A stretch of DNA of 16,431 nt from CAZLIC01 sp964559535. Its GTDB lineage: Bacteria; Pseudomonadota; Alphaproteobacteria; Rhodobacterales; Rhodobacteraceae. Shown here one piece after another: positions 14,867 through 16,431 of this stretch. Made by a program: the position numbers and the translations under genes. The DNA lies in contig CAZLIC010000090.1 of assembly GCA_964559535.1 (NCBI GenBank), positions 1 through 16,431 on the forward strand, written 5' to 3'. Under the pieces are notes generated by a model. The model saw only the letters and a list, made by a program, of their open reading frames with translations, did no database searches and was not told the origin of the DNA. The first letter of the stretch is position 1. Every line of letters begins with the position of its first letter.

Positions 14867-15684
14867 CGGCGCGCCGCCTGCCCACCGTGGCCGACCTACG
14901 TGCGGCCAAGGGACAGCGGCAGATGACCATGCTGCGCTATTTCTCGCTGGACGAGGCCGCGGCGGCCGAGGCCGCGGGCATCGACATCGCCTCGGTTCCG
15001 CCGGAGGTGCTGTTCCACCCGCGCTACCGCGAGGTGGCGCCCTCGGTCTTTTCGATGACCGGGCACACCCACCGCACCGCGGGCAGTGCCGACGACTATC
15101 TGCGCTGGTCGGGCGACGCGGTGGAACGCGGCGCGGATGCGGTGTACTGCTCGGGCTCGCTGCGTACGGTCGAGCATCTGGCACGCGAGTACATTCCGGT
15201 GGTGGGGCATGTGGGGCTGGTGCCGTCGCGCGCCACCTGGACGGGTGGCTTTCGCGCCGTGGGCAAGACGGCGGATCAGGCGATGGAGTTGTTCCGCCAG
15301 GTGAAGGCGCTGGAATCCGCGGGCGCCTTTGCCGCCGAGATAGAAGTGGTGCCGACCGAGGTTGCGCTTGCCATCAGCGGCCGCACCAGCCTGTTGCTGT
15401 GGTCGATGGGCGCCGGGGCGGGCTGCGACGCGCAATACCTGTTTGCCAACGACGTTCTGGGGTATACCGAAGGGCACATCCCGCGGCATTCCAAGGTCTA
15501 TCGCGACTTCCGGGCGGAATACGCGCGGCTGCAGGCCGAACGGGTGGCCGCTTTCGCCGAATTCGCCGCCGACGTGGCGTCGGGCGCGTTTCCCGAAGAC
15601 CGGCATCTGGTTCCGATGCCACCGGCGGAGTTCGAGGATTTCATGGACAGGCTGCACTCCGGCGAGGGGCAGCAGCCGACATGA
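14863..15684 (+). CDS. Divergent PanB-like (3-methyl-2-oxobutanoate hydroxymethyltransferase) protein
   Basis: Predicted 273-residue TIM-barrel protein of the PanB family. Preserved landmarks are IPVVGHVGLVPS (111-122), the glutamate in EIEVVPTEVA (Glu161), MGAGAGCDAQYL (182-193) and YTEGHIPRHSK (201-211). The N-terminal half does not match: where E. coli PanB has VGDSLG and ADLPF, supplying the two Mg-binding aspartates, this protein reads ASVPPEV (43-49) and SMTGHTH (64-70); the KIEGG motif reads YCSGS (95-99). True PanB transfers a hydroxymethyl group from methylene-tetrahydrofolate to ketoisovalerate for pantothenate synthesis. Missing ligands and the catabolic setting argue against that role here. 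Its start lies in the ATGA overlap with the oxygenase-like gene, has only a weak ribosome binding site, and so is probably coupled. Alignments to PanB are from memory and by eye. Actual reaction unknown. Confidence 0.8.
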   Translation: MTARRLPTVADLRAAKGQRQMTMLRYFSLDEAAAAEAAGIDIASVPPEVLFHPRYREVAPSVFSMTGHTHRTAGSADDYLRWSGDAVERGADAVYCSGSLRTVEHLAREYIPVVGHVGLVPSRATWTGGFRAVGKTADQAMELFRQVKALESAGAFAAEIEVVPTEVALAISGRTSLLLWSMGAGAGCDAQYLFANDVLGYTEGHIPRHSKVYRDFRAEYARLQAERVAAFAEFAADVASGAFPEDRHLVPMPPAEFEDFMDRLHSGEGQQPT

Positions 15685-15730
15685 CACGGCATCGTCCGGG
15701 CCGCACCCCGCGCCCCTGGCGACAACAGAG

Positions 15731-15740
15731 AGGGAGGAGA
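15731..15740 (+). promoter_or_regulatory. Strong ribosome binding site of the second binding protein
   Basis: AGGGAGGAGA lies five bases before the ATG at 15746, at the end of a 61-nt gap that shows no terminator. It fixes the start of the binding-protein gene. Confidence 0.75.
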
Positions 15741-15745
15741 ACGAC

Positions 15746-16431
15746 ATGAGAAGACGGACAGTTCTGGGGGCAGTTGCGGCGCTGGCCCTTTCGGCGGGCA
15801 TGGGCTTTGCCCAGGAAGCCAAGACCTTCTACTGGATTTCGCACGGTGGCCCGGCCGACCCGGTGTGGACCTACTTCTTGCAGGGCGCCGAGGCCTGGGC
15901 CAAGGACACCGGCCATACCGTGAACACCTCGTTCCATTCGGGCGACGTGCCCAGCCAGCAAGAGGCCGTGCGCGCGGCCATTGCGGCGGGGGCGGACGGC
16001 ATCTGCTCGACCAGCCCCGACCCGGGCTCGATGGTGGATGTGGTGGCCGAGGCGCGGGCGGCGGGCATTCCTGTGGTGAACTTCAACACCCCCGACGACG
16101 CCCCCGACTGGAACGCCTATGTCGGCGGCGACCTGCGCTATGTAGGCCGTACCTGGGCGCAGTTTCTGGTCGACAATGGCCACGTGAAGGAAGGCGATTT
16201 CGTCTGGATGCCGGTTGAAGTGCCCGGCGCGTCGTACGGCGTCGAGGAGGAGAAGGGCATCGCCGAGGTGTTCACCCCCCTGAACATCACCTGGGAAGTT
16301 ACCGACGCCACCCTGGACCAGGCCGAGGTGATCCAGCGGATGACCGATTATGTCACCGCCAACCGCGACAAGATCAGCGCGATGATCGGGCTGGGCGACA
16401 TGGTGACAGGCTCGGTCGTGCGGGTCTGGGA
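15746..16431 (+). CDS. Second periplasmic sugar-binding protein of an ABC transporter (3' end outside window)
   Basis: The first 228 residues of a type I periplasmic binding protein (Peripla_BP_4 family) are present; the frame runs off the right edge without a stop. The signal peptide begins MRRRTVLGAVAALALS with cleavage expected after GFA (about residue 22). Its RRTVL core resembles a twin-arginine motif, so Tat export is possible, although Sec export cannot be excluded. The mature part has the family pattern: KTFYWISHGGPADPVW, then AAIAAGADGICSTSPDPGSM, AGIPVVNFNTPDDAP and YVGGDLRYVG. It follows the PanB-like gene by 61 nt in the same direction and is unlike the binding protein at 6890-7906, so it probably starts a separate importer whose ATPase and permease would lie downstream. 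Confidence 0.9.
   Translation, partial: MRRRTVLGAVAALALSAGMGFAQEAKTFYWISHGGPADPVWTYFLQGAEAWAKDTGHTVNTSFHSGDVPSQQEAVRAAIAAGADGICSTSPDPGSMVDVVAEARAAGIPVVNFNTPDDAPDWNAYVGGDLRYVGRTWAQFLVDNGHVKEGDFVWMPVEVPGASYGVEEEKGIAEVFTPLNITWEVTDATLDQAEVIQRMTDYVTANRDKISAMIGLGDMVTGSVVRVW

Noticed and set aside
13637..15184. Upstream extension of the LacI frame on the minus strand toward 15184
   Set aside because: The extension is antisense to the oxygenase-like gene. The LacI helix-turn-helix begins right after the ATG at 13636, which has a ribosome binding site.
14863..15684. A normal panB gene for pantothenate biosynthesis
   Set aside because: The expected metal-ligand motifs in the N-terminal half are missing, and the neighbours are catabolic rather than panC or related genes.

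Overview
The window is very GC-rich and densely coded, with short gaps, many 4-base ATGA stop/start overlaps and AGGAGG-like ribosome binding sites. Gene content (ribose-type ABC sugar importers, several Gfo/Idh/MocA dehydrogenases, RpiR and LacI regulators, an ArsJ homologue) and base composition suggest an alphaproteobacterium, most likely a Rhodobacterales relative. That placement is inference from composition and gene families, not from a marker gene.

Layout. (1) Positions 1-1211, plus strand: the 3' part of an arsJ-like MFS exporter, the end of an arsenic-resistance locus that begins outside the window. (2) Positions 1208-13636, minus strand: twelve co-directional genes. In transcription order they are a LacI-type regulator, an SDR dehydrogenase, an RpiR-type regulator, an 87-nt gap with a 10-bp perfect palindrome, a second SDR, a Gfo/Idh/MocA oxidoreductase, a sugar-phosphate isomerase/epimerase-like TIM barrel, a 196-nt gap with an 18-bp inverted repeat, a periplasmic sugar-binding protein, a short gap with a strong hairpin, a sugar ABC ATPase, two RbsC-type permeases and two more Gfo/Idh/MocA oxidoreductases. 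(3) Positions 13742-16431, plus strand, divergent from the LacI gene: a membrane di-iron desaturase/hydroxylase-like protein resembling the MocD type, a translationally coupled and strongly divergent PanB (ketopantoate hydroxymethyltransferase) homologue, and a second sugar ABC binding protein cut by the window end.

How they may work together. The minus-strand genes look like a complete import-and-oxidise pathway for a sugar, polyol or cyclitol. A binding protein and heteromeric ABC importer bring it in. Three MocA-family and two SDR dehydrogenases, with an IolE/MocC-like isomerase, process it under RpiR and LacI control. The divergent unit adds an oxygenase-type di-iron enzyme beside a one-carbon-family enzyme, plus another importer. 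By analogy with rhizopine (3-O-methyl-scyllo-inosamine) catabolism, where MocD/E/F demethylate the substrate and MocA/MocC follow, I infer that the locus may degrade an O- or N-methylated cyclitol or sugar. The substrate cannot be read from the sequence.

The most unusual item is the PanB-like protein. It keeps the C-terminal PanB landmarks but appears to lack the two Mg-binding aspartates, and it is fused in translation to the MocD-like gene. I see no tRNA, rRNA, CRISPR array, insertion sequence or integrase.
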